From contig QAOA01005727.1 in NCBI GenBank assembly GCA_003255065.1, forward strand, positions 235,582 to 299,581: 64,000 nt of DNA. The letters run 5' to 3'. Shown here one piece after another: positions 34,572-44,600 of the stretch. Origin of the DNA: Cercis canadensis. Taxonomy: Eukaryota > Streptophyta > Magnoliopsida > Fabales > Fabaceae. The notes under the pieces are model-generated. The model did no database searches. It was not told where the DNA came from and saw only the letters and a program-made list of their open reading frames with translations. The translations under genes were made by a program, and so were the position numbers. Positions within the stretch are counted from its first letter, which is position 1. Every line of letters begins with the position of its first letter.

Positions 34572-36647
34572 GTGGGAAGTAATCTAGATGATAATAGCAG
34601 TCAAATGCAAATTGATGACAACCAAGAAGGCACCGAGGTAACAGTTAATGCATCCTCTAGCTCTAGAATCAGGTCTATTGTTTGGAGTCATTTTACTAGG
34701 ATTAAAAACTCTAAGAGAGCTGCATGTAACTATTGTGGGAAGTCTTATGCAGCTGCTTCTGGTAAGAATGGGACTTCATTTATGAAGTCTCATTTGCCTG
34801 TTTGTCCAATAAATCTTAGTAATAAAAAAACTGATAAGAAACAAAGACAAGTTGGTTATGTGTCTAAACCGGAAGATGAGGGGAATGAGAAGACAATGAA
34901 GTTGGTTTCTTTTTGCCAAGAAGAATGTAGACATGCACTTGCTAGGATGATATGTACAGATGAATTGTCATTTAAGTTTGTGGAAAATGAAGGTTTTAGA
35001 AACTTTATGCATGTAGCACAACCAAAGTTTCAGGTTCCTTCTAGGATAACTGTTGCTAAAGATGTCATGAAACTGTATTTGGATGAGAGGCAGCAACTGA
35101 AAAATTATTTTTCATCTTCTGGTCAAATGGTTTGTCTTACAACTGACACTTGGACATCTATTCAAAACTTCAATTATATGTGTGTGACTGCGCATTACAT
35201 TGGTTGTAATTGGGAGTTAAATAAGAAAATATTGTCATTCTCTTTAATATCTGATCATAAAGGGGATACAATAGGGAAAGCTCTAGAGAGGACAATTAAG
35301 GATTGGGGCATTTCTAAGGTTTGCACTATAACCGTAGATAATGCTAGCTCAAACACTGTTGCCCTTGCATATTTGGTTAGGAGGTTAAATGATTGGAATG
35401 ACACTATCTTGAAAGGGGAATTCATGCATTTGAGGTGTTCTGCTCATATTTTAAATCTGATTGTTAGTGATGGTTTAAAAGAGATAGACCCTTCAATTGC
35501 TAGAATTAGGGCAGCAGTTAAGTATGTGAAGGCATCTCCTTCTAGGATGGCTGTTTTTAAGCAAGCTATTGATTTTACAAATATAGAATGTAAGCATTCT
35601 GTGTGTCTTGATTGTCCAACAAGATGGAATTCAACTTATCTAATGTTAAAAACTGCTGTAAAATTTGAGAAGGCTTTTACACGGCTTGAGGATGATGATC
35701 CTCATTATATACTTTCTTTTGGTAATGATTTCCCTCCAAGTTCAGATGATTGGGAACGTGCACGTGTGTTTATAAAGTTTCTGCAGATTTTTTATGAGGT
35801 TACCCTTGATTTCTCTAGCTCTTTGCATATTACAGCAAATGCATTTTTTGAAAAACTATGTGAAATCAAGCTGACCTTACAGAACTGGATGCAATGTGGT
35901 GATATTGTATTGAGGTCTTTGGCTGAATCAATGAAAAGAAAATTTGATAAATATTGGGATGATGGGCATAACATGAATTATTTCTTGTTTGTGGCTGTGG
36001 TGCTTGATCCAAGATATAAGCTGGAATTTGTGGAATTCTGTTTTGAAGATATGTATGGTAGAGAACAAGGAGGTCATATGCTAGAGAAATTAAAGGAGGT
36101 TTTGCATAGGCTCTTTGAAACTTATTCAAGTTTGCATCCTATCCCTAATGACTCAAAGGATTCTAGTAGTGTGAGCATGCCCTCTGTGGGAAGTAGTGAT
36201 CAAACTACAAGTGTGGCCTTACGATATCAGATAAAGAGGCGGAGTCAGCAAAAAGATGTGAGAAAATCTGAATTGGAAAGGTACTTAGAAGATGATGTTG
36301 AAAAACAGCATGATGAGTTTAATATCCTTAACTGGTGGAGAGGGAAGCAAGATAAATATCATGTTTTATCTTATATTGCTAAGGATATTTTTCCTATTCC
36401 TGTATCAACAGTGTCCTCTGAATCAACGTTTAGTACTGAGGGTAGGGTTCTAGACCAATTTCGAAGTTCATTATTGCCTACAACTGTTGAGGCTTTAATT
36501 TGTACTCAGAATTGGCTAAGACACCCTAACAAGCCAATTGATCTTCGCAGCCAAATGAATGAGATAGAACAAATTGAATTTGGTAATTCTCTTACACTTA
36601 TATTTGGTTTTTATAATTCTCTTAGACTTAAATTAAAATCTAGCTGA
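34572..36647 (+). CDS. hAT transposase (BED zinc finger, Ac/RICESLEEPER-like)
   Basis: A stop-free frame of up to 691 codons. The frame opens at a GTG at 34572; the first ATG is at 34605 (MQIDDNQEG), just after a possible splice acceptor ATAGCAG, so that ATG is the likelier start (680 aa). A BED zinc finger spans about residues 34-80, with CNYC (C52, C55) and HLPVC (H74, C78). The RNase-H-like core carries the acidic triad expected of hAT enzymes: D192 in LTTDTWTS, D256 in TVDNASSN and E617 in VSSESTFS. Between them lie RCSAHILNLIV and CPTRWNSTYLML. The C-terminal hAT dimerisation domain runs from about residue 585 (FNILNWWRGK, then FPIPVSTVSSES, RSSLLPTTVEALICTQNWL). No frameshift or stop is seen, so the enzyme could be active. 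In family terms it excises and reinserts the element by cut-and-paste. Confidence 0.92.
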   Translation: MGSNLDDNSSQMQIDDNQEGTEVTVNASSSSRIRSIVWSHFTRIKNSKRAACNYCGKSYAAASGKNGTSFMKSHLPVCPINLSNKKTDKKQRQVGYVSKPEDEGNEKTMKLVSFCQEECRHALARMICTDELSFKFVENEGFRNFMHVAQPKFQVPSRITVAKDVMKLYLDERQQLKNYFSSSGQMVCLTTDTWTSIQNFNYMCVTAHYIGCNWELNKKILSFSLISDHKGDTIGKALERTIKDWGISKVCTITVDNASSNTVALAYLVRRLNDWNDTILKGEFMHLRCSAHILNLIVSDGLKEIDPSIARIRAAVKYVKASPSRMAVFKQAIDFTNIECKHSVCLDCPTRWNSTYLMLKTAVKFEKAFTRLEDDDPHYILSFGNDFPPSSDDWERARVFIKFLQIFYEVTLDFSSSLHITANAFFEKLCEIKLTLQNWMQCGDIVLRSLAESMKRKFDKYWDDGHNMNYFLFVAVVLDPRYKLEFVEFCFEDMYGREQGGHMLEKLKEVLHRLFETYSSLHPIPNDSKDSSSVSMPSVGSSDQTTSVALRYQIKRRSQQKDVRKSELERYLEDDVEKQHDEFNILNWWRGKQDKYHVLSYIAKDIFPIPVSTVSSESTFSTEGRVLDQFRSSLLPTTVEALICTQNWLRHPNKPIDLRSQMNEIEQIEFGNSLTLIFGFYNSLRLKLKSS

Positions 36648-36881
36648 TTAATATATTTTTCTATGACAATTTAATTAGAGATTTCAACATTTGTCACTGA
36701 ACTTCACAAGGATTCTTGAAGTGTTTTTGTCAACCTCAATGGGTAAATTTCATTTCAATTTTTTACTGACTTTGTTTTTGTTTTTTTTTTTATGTTTATC
36801 AAAGTTTATCTAATAAAGGGATGCTTGTTTATGCAGCAGCAAATTAGCAATAGGAGAAGGATTGGATATTTGCTGTAATTT

Positions 36882-37720
36882 AGAAGTTCATTTGCTATAA
36901 TTTAAATTGGATATTTTCTGATTTTGGATATGTAATTTGGAAGAACTTTAGAAGTTCATTTGCTGCTGTAATTTGGATATTTTCTGGCTGCTGGTGATAT
37001 GTAATTTGCTGATTTTTTTGCTGTAATGTAGATTGGATTTTTTTAGATTTTGGATATGTAATTTGGAAGAACTTTGGAAGTTCATTTGCTGCTGTAATTT
37101 TGATATTTTCTGGCTGCTGATCATATGTAATTTGCTTATTTTTTTGCTGTAATGTAGATTGGATTTTTTTTTATTTTGGATATGTAATTTGGAAGAACTT
37201 TAGAAGTTCATTTGCTGCTGTAATTTGGATATTTTCTGGCTGCTGGTGATATGTAATTTGCTGAGTTTTTTGCTGTAATGTAGATTGGATTTTTTTTCAT
37301 TTTGGATATGTAATTTGGAAGAACTTTAGAAGTTCATTTGCTGCTGTAATTTGGATATTTTCTGGCTGCTGGTGATATGTAATTTGCTGAGTTTTTTGCT
37401 GTAATGTAGATTGGATTTTTTTTCATTTTGGATATGTAATTTGGAAGAACTTTGGAAGTTCATTTGCTGCTGTAATTTTGATATTTTCTGGCTGCTGGTC
37501 ATATGTAATTTGCTTATTTTTTTGCTGTAATGCAGATTGGATTTTTTTTTTTTATTTTGGATATGTAATTTGGAAGAACTTTAGAAGTTCATTTGCTGCT
37601 GTAATTGGGTGCTGGTGATATGTAATTTGCTGATTTTTTTGCTGTAATTTAGATTAGATTTTTATTTTTATTTTGGATATGTAATTTGGAAGAATTTTAA
37701 AAGTTCATTTGCTGATTTAT
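36882..37720 (+). repeat. Tandem repeat array, ~126-bp unit
   Basis: The phrase GAAGTTCATTTGCTGCTGTAA recurs at about 36951, 37077, 37203, 37329, 37455 and 37584. That is a period of 126 bp (once 129), with degenerate units at both edges. Each unit also contains GATATTTTCTGGCTGCTG and GATATGTAATTTG. The array lies downstream of the transposase stop and inside the hAT element. Units differ by only a few bases, so the array is fairly young or is being homogenised. Confidence 0.88.
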
Positions 37721-38143
37721 TTATTGCTGTAATTTGGATATTTTATGATTTTGGATGATATGTAATTTGTTGATTTATTTGTTATAATTTAGAATTTTAA
37801 TCAACATTGAAATTTGGAATAAATTGTTACATTTGATATTTAATTATTGATTTACAGATTTTATGTGTATTAGGATAATTTATTTGTATTTTGTTTTGGT
37901 TAATTTGGTTATATGTGTATGATTTCTGGTTGCTTTCTTGTTAAAATACAAAAAATTGACTTTTGTAGGTTTTTTGTCCAAATCGACTAAATCGACCGAA
38001 CCGAACCGAATCAGACCGGTTCGGTTTGACTCGATTTTAATCTCAAAATTTTTAAAAACCGAACCAAATCGAACCGAAATTCTATATTCGGTCCAATCCA
38101 GTTTGGAGTGAAAACCGGACCGAACCGGATCGATTACACCCTA

Positions 38144-38151
38144 CTTGTTGG
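38144..38151. repeat. Right 8-bp target duplication of the hAT element
   Basis: CTTGTTGG, identical to 32114-32121. Confidence 0.9.
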
Positions 38152-39302
38152 GAGTTGAAGCAGAGAAGGTGATCTCTATGGGAAACAAAAAAATAATAAT
38201 AAAATAAAATAATCAGCACTCTTCTTAGTGGAATCCATGTGTCAATGAGAGGACGCTAGGTTCCCCAACGCGGAATTGTGGAAGGAAAGAAAAAAGTTGA
38301 TTATAGAAAAGGACGTTGCTTGGGAACTCGGAGCCAATTGGTGAACACAGAAAATAATAATCTCACCAGACGCCATCCTTGACTATCAAACAAGAAACAC
38401 TTGCACACCCATCTCACTCTGGCCCCTCACGTGAAACATATCTTCCATTCCGCCGCCCACCACACAACACAACATAAACATAGGAACACACTAATGATAC
38501 TTTTCCCATTGCTTGCTTCTGTTTCTAATTTTGTTTACTTATACCCAAAATATTAGAGGATGGGTTACGCAAGATATAGGTTATCCCTAGCTATTAAGTC
38601 AACATATCATTTTGCTGAATAAATTTTTTCTTCAAAAAAGAAGCTATTATTCAATATACAAAGGAAAGGCACTCTAATGGGCGTTGACATGGTCCAAATT
38701 GCTTTGCTTAGATTCCTAAATAATCCAAGATAAAGGGAAAAAAAAATTGGAATTGGTGTTAGGAAAAGTGTCAACATACTCCGACAACGTACAATTCCTC
38801 CCATCGACCGCCATAACTAACGACCCTAAGGTGGTACACATAAAGTCGTACAACTGCATAATACAATATGTTCGTTTGGTTCCAAAGATAAATGAAATCC
38901 AGTGTCTATTTCTATTCATAACCCTGTTACCTCGTAATCTCATAGATGGTAGCAGAAGATAAGATTAAAAAAAGCAGTCAATAATTCTAAAGGGCAACAC
39001 ATCTTTTATGAACATGGAAGATAAAAAGCAATGCAAGAGCAGAGAAGTAGAGATCTAGAATATACCAGCAAAAAGCATGGTAAGATGAGATGATATAAAT
39101 TATCAGAACTGGAATCATTACAAAAGAAAAGTAATAGATGCATGGGAACTAAAAAGACCATGGCAATTAGTGAGCAAAAATTGCTAGAGACAAATGTGAG
39201 ACGCACATTTGTATATATTATACAGTACAGTGTATGGTACAAAGTTAGTAATTGGTACTGAGCATGGTGGCAACCCTAACAATTTTGATGATAAATGCCT
39301 AA
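38152..39302. other. Region between the hAT element and the HSP20-like gene
   Basis: Right flank of the hAT insertion, then the 3' flank of the minus-strand HSP20-like gene. No gene is supported. Confidence 0.45.
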
Positions 39303-40814
39303 CTAGACTGAAGTCAACATAAGATCATTCCCTCCAAGATGAGGGCGAAGGCAAACACGGACTTCATGTTCTTCTGGTCCCACACGGAGTTTTGGCACCG
39401 TGATCTCAAGCACAGATCCTGGACCATCGTAGTACGCTTCTATATTGGCATCTTCAGGAATTCGAGTTGAAAGTGGGATTTCTCTAACAAACTCCCCAGG
39501 GGGACAGTGCTCAGAAGCTGGATCCGTAAGCTTGAATGTTCTATCATGTCTCTTGATAAACGGCGCTCGAGATATGCTCACACAAGAAACCTTTATGATA
39601 CCACGAGTAAGAGTATTCCTCCAAGAAACTTTCACTCTCTGAAGATCCACAAAGGGAAGACTGATAATAATCAAGTAACCTTGTTCATCCTCATAAATAG
39701 TTTTTGCAGCTGTAACAGGTCCATAAACATTCTTCATTACCCCACTGAAGTCATGAAGCCAGTGTGGCTCACTTGGGTGAAATTTCATATCTGGAATCCG
39801 ATCAGATGGAGGATTAACAGCCAAGTAACACTCATCATCATTCCCATGAGGGAAAAAGTCCTTCCTCCTCTTGCTCACAGGCGATAGGTCTATGGCGTCG
39901 CCATTGGTGTGGTTAGATGGATGAGTTAACAAATTCAGGCCAGATCCATTAAGCAGTTTCTTTGGATGTGGATTCGGAGCGCTCTTGATTGGGGCAGGTG
40001 GTCTATCAAGCTCAAAGTCCGTGTTTGGCAAGTTTCTCCATGAACTGAAATCACTTGCTTCAGGCGGGATTGTGAAGTTCAAATCTCTGCCAGTGAGATC
40101 CATCCACCTTTTCCTCTCATCCTCATCAAGACCAACAAGATTGGGTGATGGAACAACCTCAATTCCGTGCAAGCATTGGGGGTTTGAAAGTCCCCTGTAA
40201 TGCTTTCGTTGCATCCTGTGGGATCGAACGAAACCCTTGTCAACACTGAATGGAAACGGACGCTCCCCTTGCCGAGAATGACCATTCATGTAACTCCTCA
40301 GCTGCATCTTCCCTAATGCATTTTCAGGTCTCTCCTTGAAAACCCACATGTACATGTTCTCCATGTCATGTTGAACCATAAAAACATCAAGCTTAAGATC
40401 AGATTTATCGAACCCCGTAATACCATTGGTATCCCTGATAATCTTGGCCTTGGATTTTTCATTCAATGATGGCTTGAAGTAAAAACTGAAGAAAAACCAA
40501 GCACCCCATATGCTATCTACTCGCTTTGCACATTTCCTTCCAGCTTTGGGCACGGTGAGGAAACTCTCAGTCTCGTATCCTTGAGTGCCAAGCCCAACAT
40601 CTAAAATATCACAAGGGTCAGAACTCCATGGCTGTGGTGGTGGGCTGCGCTCTGCTGACAGGGGCAAGTTGATATCAGGTGGACGCGTGAGTATGATTTG
40701 CCGATTCATTTCCAAATCCAATTCCTCGTGAGAAGATGCACTTGAGTCCATGGACAAGAGCGTGGATGGGTGATGATTCTCCATTGACAAAGATGTGAGA
40801 AGAGAATCGCCCAT
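39303..40814 (-). CDS. HSP20-like chaperone superfamily protein (alpha-crystallin domain, 503 aa)
   Basis: A single coding exon gives 503 residues starting MGDSLLTSLSMENHHP. The N-terminal two thirds are conserved among plant orthologues (resembling Arabidopsis At1g20870) and include IWGAWFFFSFYFKP, DLKLDVFMVQHDMENMYMW and a basic KRRKDFF that could be a nuclear signal. The C-terminal part, about residues 365-480, is an alpha-crystallin/HSP20 fold (EDEQGYLIIISLPFVDLQRV, then GSVLEITVPKLRV), the beta-sandwich of small heat shock proteins and p23-like co-chaperones. The protein is much larger than classical small HSPs. Its role is not established to my knowledge; related large nuclear HSP20-domain proteins act in chromatin and DNA demethylation complexes. 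The start is preceded by a probable 5'UTR intron. Confidence 0.82.
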   Translation of the reverse strand: MGDSLLTSLSMENHHPSTLLSMDSSASSHEELDLEMNRQIILTRPPDINLPLSAERSPPPQPWSSDPCDILDVGLGTQGYETESFLTVPKAGRKCAKRVDSIWGAWFFFSFYFKPSLNEKSKAKIIRDTNGITGFDKSDLKLDVFMVQHDMENMYMWVFKERPENALGKMQLRSYMNGHSRQGERPFPFSVDKGFVRSHRMQRKHYRGLSNPQCLHGIEVVPSPNLVGLDEDERKRWMDLTGRDLNFTIPPEASDFSSWRNLPNTDFELDRPPAPIKSAPNPHPKKLLNGSGLNLLTHPSNHTNGDAIDLSPVSKRRKDFFPHGNDDECYLAVNPPSDRIPDMKFHPSEPHWLHDFSGVMKNVYGPVTAAKTIYEDEQGYLIIISLPFVDLQRVKVSWRNTLTRGIIKVSCVSISRAPFIKRHDRTFKLTDPASEHCPPGEFVREIPLSTRIPEDANIEAYYDGPGSVLEITVPKLRVGPEEHEVRVCLRPHLGGNDLMLTSV

Positions 40815-40815
40815 G

Positions 40816-41514
40816 TTACCTCATCTCGCTGATGAGTTTTATTGCTGGTCGGTTCAATGTTTCCATTCCAAAAACAATTCAACAAAACAACCTTATAAAC
40901 ACCTTCATCATATCAATCCCCACTATATCTCCCCTCCATCAAAACCCTAGATTTATCAATCAAATAACAGAATCCTCACACACCCACATAAAAAAAAAAA
41001 AAAAAAAACAACAAATCCAACAATAATAATTAAAATCCCAACCTATAAGACCAAAAATAAGAACTTTTTTCTATTTTCTTAAAAATAAATTTTATATGTA
41101 AACAAAAAGATAAATAAACTTCTATAGAGGAAAAGAGAGGAAGAAGAATAAAAGTATATAAGCCATGATATCTCTTCAATCTCTACCTATTGAAAGAGAG
41201 GAAGAGATTTCAAAATCGCTAAATGAAGACTATATCAAACCCTAACCCAAGAATCTCCATAAATCCTCCAAAATCAGGTGGGAAACACTGAATCAAAACC
41301 ATCAAATCCATAAAAAAAAATGTAAAATCTATAAATTTTCAGTGAAAATATTCTTTTAAAATTAAAAAGTGATGGTTAGAAACCCAGACCCAAGAAGAAA
41401 ATCAAAGGGGATCTTCAAGGAGTACCTTTTAGGATAAGCATCGGAGAATCGAGAAGAAGAGGAACCACCACAGCCGACGATGATGCTCTTCGCCATCATA
41501 TCATCGACAACCAT
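40816..41514 (-). other. Possible upstream ORF (33 codons, spliced) of the HSP20-like gene
   Basis: On the minus strand an ATG at 41514 opens MVVDDMMAKSIIVGCGG..., ending SDAYPK at the donor. If the inferred 5'UTR intron (41425-40829) is removed, the frame continues SEMR and stops with TAA at 40818-40816, one base before the main ATG at 40814. Such placement can control translation by reinitiation. Both the splice and the function are inference. Confidence 0.35.
40829..41425 (-). other. Probable 5'UTR intron of the HSP20-like gene
   Basis: On the minus strand a donor AAAAG|GTACTC at 41426/41425 and an acceptor CATCAG| ending at 40829 bracket an AT-rich, T-tract-containing stretch directly ahead of the start codon. 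Splicing here is inferred. Confidence 0.5.
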
Positions 41515-41699
41515 ATTTTCTACTCCAGACCCTTCCCTCTATTGTTTTAACAAAGAAAAAAACCTATTTTCTTCGTCTTCTTCGACTTGTCAAAAGAAAC
41601 ACAGAAGAGTGTGGGTGAGAATAGAAAGAGAAAGCAGAGTCGTGGGGAGCCGTCTCATTATAACGACTGGTTTCGTGGGTTAAAGCCTGCACTGGATAC

Positions 41700-44600
41700 C
41701 ACCCTCGTGGACCACCGTTTGTTAACGGTGACGGTGCACTTTTGAGTATGATTTTTTACATTAACCTCAGTCTCATGTCAAATACTGTATATTTTATGGC
41801 AAAGCCAAAATCAAAACATACAAACACATAATATAATTAGACATTGTTATTTTTATATTTTATTTTGTTAATGTTATATTTAATATAGATTAAATTATTT
41901 TTAATTAATATAAAAAATTAAATTTTGATTCAATTTTTTTATATTGAATAAAAATAAATAAATTTATATTATATTTACATATTAAATAAAATGTGATATT
42001 TTAAATAGCGATTCTTTATAATTATTTAAAAATCTCTTAAAAATATTAAAATTCTCAATTATTTATATTAAAAATTAATTTTATTATTTGATAAAAAAAT
42101 AAAGTCGATATCATATATCCACTTTAAAATTCAATACAACTTTGGGGTTGAAAAAAAAGAAAACCTTAAAATAAAATAGCTCCTGACCCAAAAACTAAGA
42201 TACAATCACACTCCTAATACCAATAAGTTAAGTCCCTTAATAACATAAACATGTTTTACGTGTATTTATTTATTTATTTTTTTAATTGATGCAAACGGGG
42301 TTATAGTTGCAATTGAATTACAGCGACAAGAAACTAAAAAAGAGAAAGTGTTGCCCACAGTCAGTCACATTCTTCTTTTATTGGTGGGACGTGGCTATCA
42401 GTTGCATCATAATGGAAAGTAGAATTAATTTACTAGGGTTGGTGCTGTTCCATGTTGATTTCTTTTAAAATTTGGGGGATATTTCACAAAAGATCTGGAT
42501 TTCTCAATTTGAAGAAAAAAAATAATAAAAAAAAGCACCACTAGTTTTGGTACAATTATCATCTTATAAAATTCTATAATTGTCACTTTTTTTTCTCTTT
42601 TCCCCCTAACTCAATTATGATATTGCTAATTAGTCACACTGTGGAGTGCGACAATTTATTTAATAATAATGTCTTTGTGACCAATTAAAATATGTATCAA
42701 AAGACAAATGCTGACAATACAGTCCTCTCGTGAGCTTCCTCACTTGTTCTTATTCCCAACGTAATTAAATTTTTATACTTCTTATTGCTCTTTTTTACTT
42801 CCTTTTTTTCTTTTTCTAACTCTCTTGCTTTAGTGCCAATCCAACTTGCATTATTCCAATTAAAAAAAAAGGAATTTGCCCCTATTAGTCACGTGGCCAC
42901 GTATCAATGGATGTATTTGATTTTATCTATAAGAGGGAAAAATTATATTAAGGATTTTATACAGGATTTTTTTAACCAAAAGGATCAACACTTCTCATGA
43001 TCATTTTCGTTAGAATTTGTAGAAAAAAAAAAAGAAAGATTCTTATTGTAGTAATTTCATTGAAATAAAAACCCAAGACAAGAGAAGAAACAAAGTACAA
43101 TGAATTATGCACATTTTTCTAATAAATGTTTATTATTGAGAATGGGTATGAAACTATATCTTAGTAAATTATTTGAATGGTCCCACTTATGTGGCAAATT
43201 GGAGATGGGTATTTTATAGAGAAAAGCTCGTATTGCAATATATTTTTACTTGTTTAGTGGCCACGTGGTGGCTCAGAATGATACCATATCAGTTATCACT
43301 AATCTGCTTCCTTCAGAATATAAGATAAGAGAGTTGTTGCTTTTTCTTTTTATTTTTTTATAAAAAAACCTATATAAGAGAGTTGCGTTGTATTTTTATT
43401 TATTTTTCTGCTAATAAGAGAGTTGCCTTTGCCTTGTAGTTTCTTGATTCAGGTAGCGTACGAGGTAGATCCTACCCTGTCAGGCCAATACCCATCATGC
43501 TCACAACTCGGATAGGCTTTTGCTAATCTTGCTTAGTTTGGCTTTGATTTTTTTTATTGGAATACGAGTCTGTTAACACAGGCATTTTGTTCACATTGGC
43601 TTAGCTGGGTGTTTTTGGTTGCTTACTCAATACGTGTTAGAGCACCAGTGAATCACATAATTATCATTTTTTAATGCTATATATATATTTAAAAAACAAT
43701 TCTAACATACTTTTATTTATCTATAAAGATGAAAATGGTTGAATTGTTTTTTAATTTATTTTTTTAGAGGCAATTTTTATATTTGTTGTATGAAATTAGT
43801 TTTTATTTGAATTTTGACATATCTTAATTATTAGTGTTTCTATTGGAATTTAAACTTAACACATTATTTTAAAATTTATCTCACATAAAATTTAATTTAT
43901 TAATTAAATCACACCTAATAATTTTGTTTTGATTTTGGATGGACTGAATTTTCCTCGGCATGCCAATGAAAAGATAAAATGAATATGAAATGAAAGTATG
44001 AATTGGCCGATTGGCACAACAAAAACAAAAAAATGTAAATAAATAAACAACCAAAAAGAAATGCTTAAATTCGGCGATTTTTCTTTTAAAAAAAAAAAAA
44101 ACAAAGAAAAAGAAGAGGCCGTAAACGTAAAAGGCTTGAGGGGTTGAGACTTGAGAGTTGAGAGTGTCGTGTTGTGAGGAATTCTTATCTTATCGGCTGC
44201 CACGATTATCACCCATACCAGATCCTCATATCACATCTATACCAAACACCTATCTCTATTTGCCGACTTGTGAATGTGAATATTAATTAGGGGTATTTAA
44301 TAATCGATATCATTTAAATTTTATTAAATTTATATTTAAAATATATAATTCTTTAATAATATGTTATATAATTTCAATTAAATTACGGGTAAAATTCTTG
44401 AGATGTGACTTATTCGGCGAAATAGCGCAGTAGAACTCACCTATTAACTAACTCTCCTCCTTTTCTAATTCAACTCCTTATCGTACCGTGCGTCTTTCGC
44501 TTTTGCTTTGTACCAAAATTACATTTGTATTCTATGCTATTTAAGAGTTTAGTGAAAGCAAAACTCGTCTTGTCTGAATGATTCAATGCCACTGAAATTG

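Larger units (their letters stand above)
32122..38143 (+). mobile_element. Complete hAT transposon (~6.0 kb)
   Basis: The element starts TAGGGGTGTAAG and ends CGATTACACCCTA, whose reverse complement is TAGGGTGTAATCG: short imperfect terminal inverted repeats of hAT type. A perfect 8-bp direct repeat CTTGTTGG flanks it. Both subterminal regions (about 32150-32275 and 37985-38130) are packed with ACCGAACCG/CGGTTCGGT motifs in both orientations, as expected of transposase-binding sites. It contains one long uninterrupted transposase frame and a 126-bp tandem repeat array near the 3' end. An assembly gap (33058-33476) lies in its 5' part, so the exact length is unknown. All structural parts of an autonomous element are present. 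Confidence 0.9.

Noticed and set aside
36882..37720. CRISPR-like array
   Set aside because: The 126-bp units are contiguous tandem repeats without spacers, inside a plant hAT transposon.
41480..41683. 67-codon plus-strand frame
   Set aside because: Antisense to the probable 5'UTR of the HSP20-like gene, with no family resemblance.
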